A stretch of 16,509 bases of DNA. Origin: an uncultured Nitrosomonadales bacterium. GTDB lineage: Bacteria; Pseudomonadota; Gammaproteobacteria; Burkholderiales; Gallionellaceae. The notes beneath the pieces were generated by a model. It was not told the DNA's origin. It saw only the letters and a program-made list of their open reading frames with translations, and did no database searches. Position numbers and translations under genes: made by a program. Positions 15,895 to 16,509 of this stretch are shown here, in pieces (position 1 is the first letter of the stretch; every line of letters starts with the position of its first letter). The stretch spans positions 1 to 16,509 of the forward strand of contig CAIZNF010000638.1 in NCBI GenBank assembly GCA_903934275.1. The letters run 5' to 3'.

Positions 15895-16299
15895 ATGTCA
15901 GGACACCCTACAGAAATTAAATTACATCAACAATCCCGCTTGCTTGAAATCACGTTTGACGACGATGCCTGTTATCAGATGCCGTATGAGTTTTTGCGGG
16001 TCTATTCGCCGTCGGCCGAGGTAAGGGGGCATGGTGTCGGGCAGGAAACATTGCAGGTAGGCAAGAGGGACGTGGGAGTGCTCGAAGTCCTCCCGGTGGG
16101 CAGTTATGCGATGAAAATCGTATTTGACGATGGGCACGACTCCGGCCTTTATACCTGGGAGTATCTATACGATTTGGGCAAGCATCATGCCGAGTTGTGG
16201 CAAAACTATCTGGAGCGATTGACTGCTGTCGGGGGAAGCCGTGAACCTGGCAGCGAGCCTGAATCAAAGGGCTGCGGAAGCGGCTGTGGACATGCTTGA
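15895..16299 (+). CDS. DUF971 (GBBH-like N-terminal domain) protein
   Basis: A 134-residue protein with the DUF971/gamma-butyrobetaine-hydroxylase-like N-terminal fold: EIKLHQQSRLLEITFDDDACYQMPYEFLRVYSPSAEV at 7-43, then VGSYAMKIVFDDGHDSGLYTWEYLYDLG at 67-94. The domain occurs alone in many proteobacteria and is linked to iron-sulfur or ubiquinone gene neighbourhoods. The C-terminal CGSGCGH holds two Cys and a His that could bind metal. AAGGAG lies 13 bases upstream, a rather long spacing. An ApbC-like gene follows, which agrees with a role around iron-sulfur proteins, but the biochemical role is not known to me. Confidence 0.85.
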   Translation: MSGHPTEIKLHQQSRLLEITFDDDACYQMPYEFLRVYSPSAEVRGHGVGQETLQVGKRDVGVLEVLPVGSYAMKIVFDDGHDSGLYTWEYLYDLGKHHAELWQNYLERLTAVGGSREPGSEPESKGCGSGCGHA

Positions 16300-16453
16300 G
16301 CGGTTCGCAGTCCGCCATTTTTTGGCCAATAATTACCGTTTTGTAAGCCGGTTTGGATTTCGCCCGGTAGGCTACCAGCCATTGGGTTAAAATGCTCGGG
16401 CAGACTGGCATCAGTTTGGAGTCCAACCTTTTTTATGATTTCAGGAGTGAATA

Positions 16454-16509
16454 ATGAGTTTTAGCGAAGCCGATGTACAAGGCGCATTAAAAAATTTGAT
16501 TGATCAGAA
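16454..16509 (+). CDS. ApbC/Mrp-type iron-sulfur carrier, N-terminal fragment
   Basis: Only 18 codons lie inside the window, reading MSFSEADVQGALKNLIDQ. This matches the start of the MIP18-like N-terminal domain of ApbC/Mrp P-loop ATPases, which carry iron-sulfur clusters to target proteins. AGGAG lies 6 bases before the ATG. The ATPase domain is beyond the right edge, so the call rests on a short match. Confidence 0.65.
   Translation, partial: MSFSEADVQGALKNLIDQ

Noticed and set aside
16303..16325. A terminator after the DUF971 gene (GCGG, CCGC and six T)
   Set aside because: The stem is only four base pairs with an eight-base loop, too weak to support.

Overview
The window looks like a chromosomal segment of a betaproteobacterium, most likely of the Nitrosomonadales/Gallionellaceae type. 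I infer this from housekeeping protein style and from gene content: mutM, purD, tsaC, hemF, a DUF971 protein and an ApbC/Mrp start. No 16S rRNA or other decisive marker is present, so the lineage is tentative.

Left part (1-3471). A cut-off response regulator and mutM lie on the minus strand. Behind them is a decayed tyrosine-recombinase (integrase) gene, with an in-frame stop and no catalytic domain, ending at an inverted repeat built from CGCAGATT units. Next on the minus strand is a translationally coupled pair: a PPOX-type flavoprotein followed by a radical SAM protein with an extra C-terminal cysteine cluster.

Centre (3666-14077). purD is followed by a roughly 9 kb accessory block that separates it from tsaC and hemF. 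Its core is a complete type I restriction-modification system: hsdM, hsdS and hsdR. The block is full of one family of palindromic repeats (ends TGTCATTCCGA / TCGAAATGACA, about 67-68 bp, inner arms GAGGAATCTT / AAGATTTCTC). One cluster lies in frame inside hsdM and is translated. Others bracket a vapBC toxin-antitoxin pair and a small GIY-YIG endonuclease gene, which together sit between hsdS and hsdR. A 14-bp copy of the hsdR start overlaps the hsdS stop, which suggests that hsdS and hsdR were once adjacent and were split by this cargo. The GIY-YIG gene takes its last eight codons and its stop from a repeat end. After hsdR come two gene stumps: a DUF1016 (YhcG-type) N-terminus and a fragment resembling Bro-N/antirepressor proteins.

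Right part (14077-16509). The housekeeping run resumes with tsaC (tRNA t6A synthesis), a pair of inverted dRS3-like repeats, hemF (heme synthesis), a DUF971 protein and the first codons of an ApbC/Mrp iron-sulfur carrier.

How it fits together: the R-M proteins form one restriction complex, and vapBC and the nuclease are cargo inside that operon. The most interesting signal is the association of the palindromic repeat family with the GIY-YIG gene and with the hsd operon, including an insertion that stayed in frame inside a methyltransferase.
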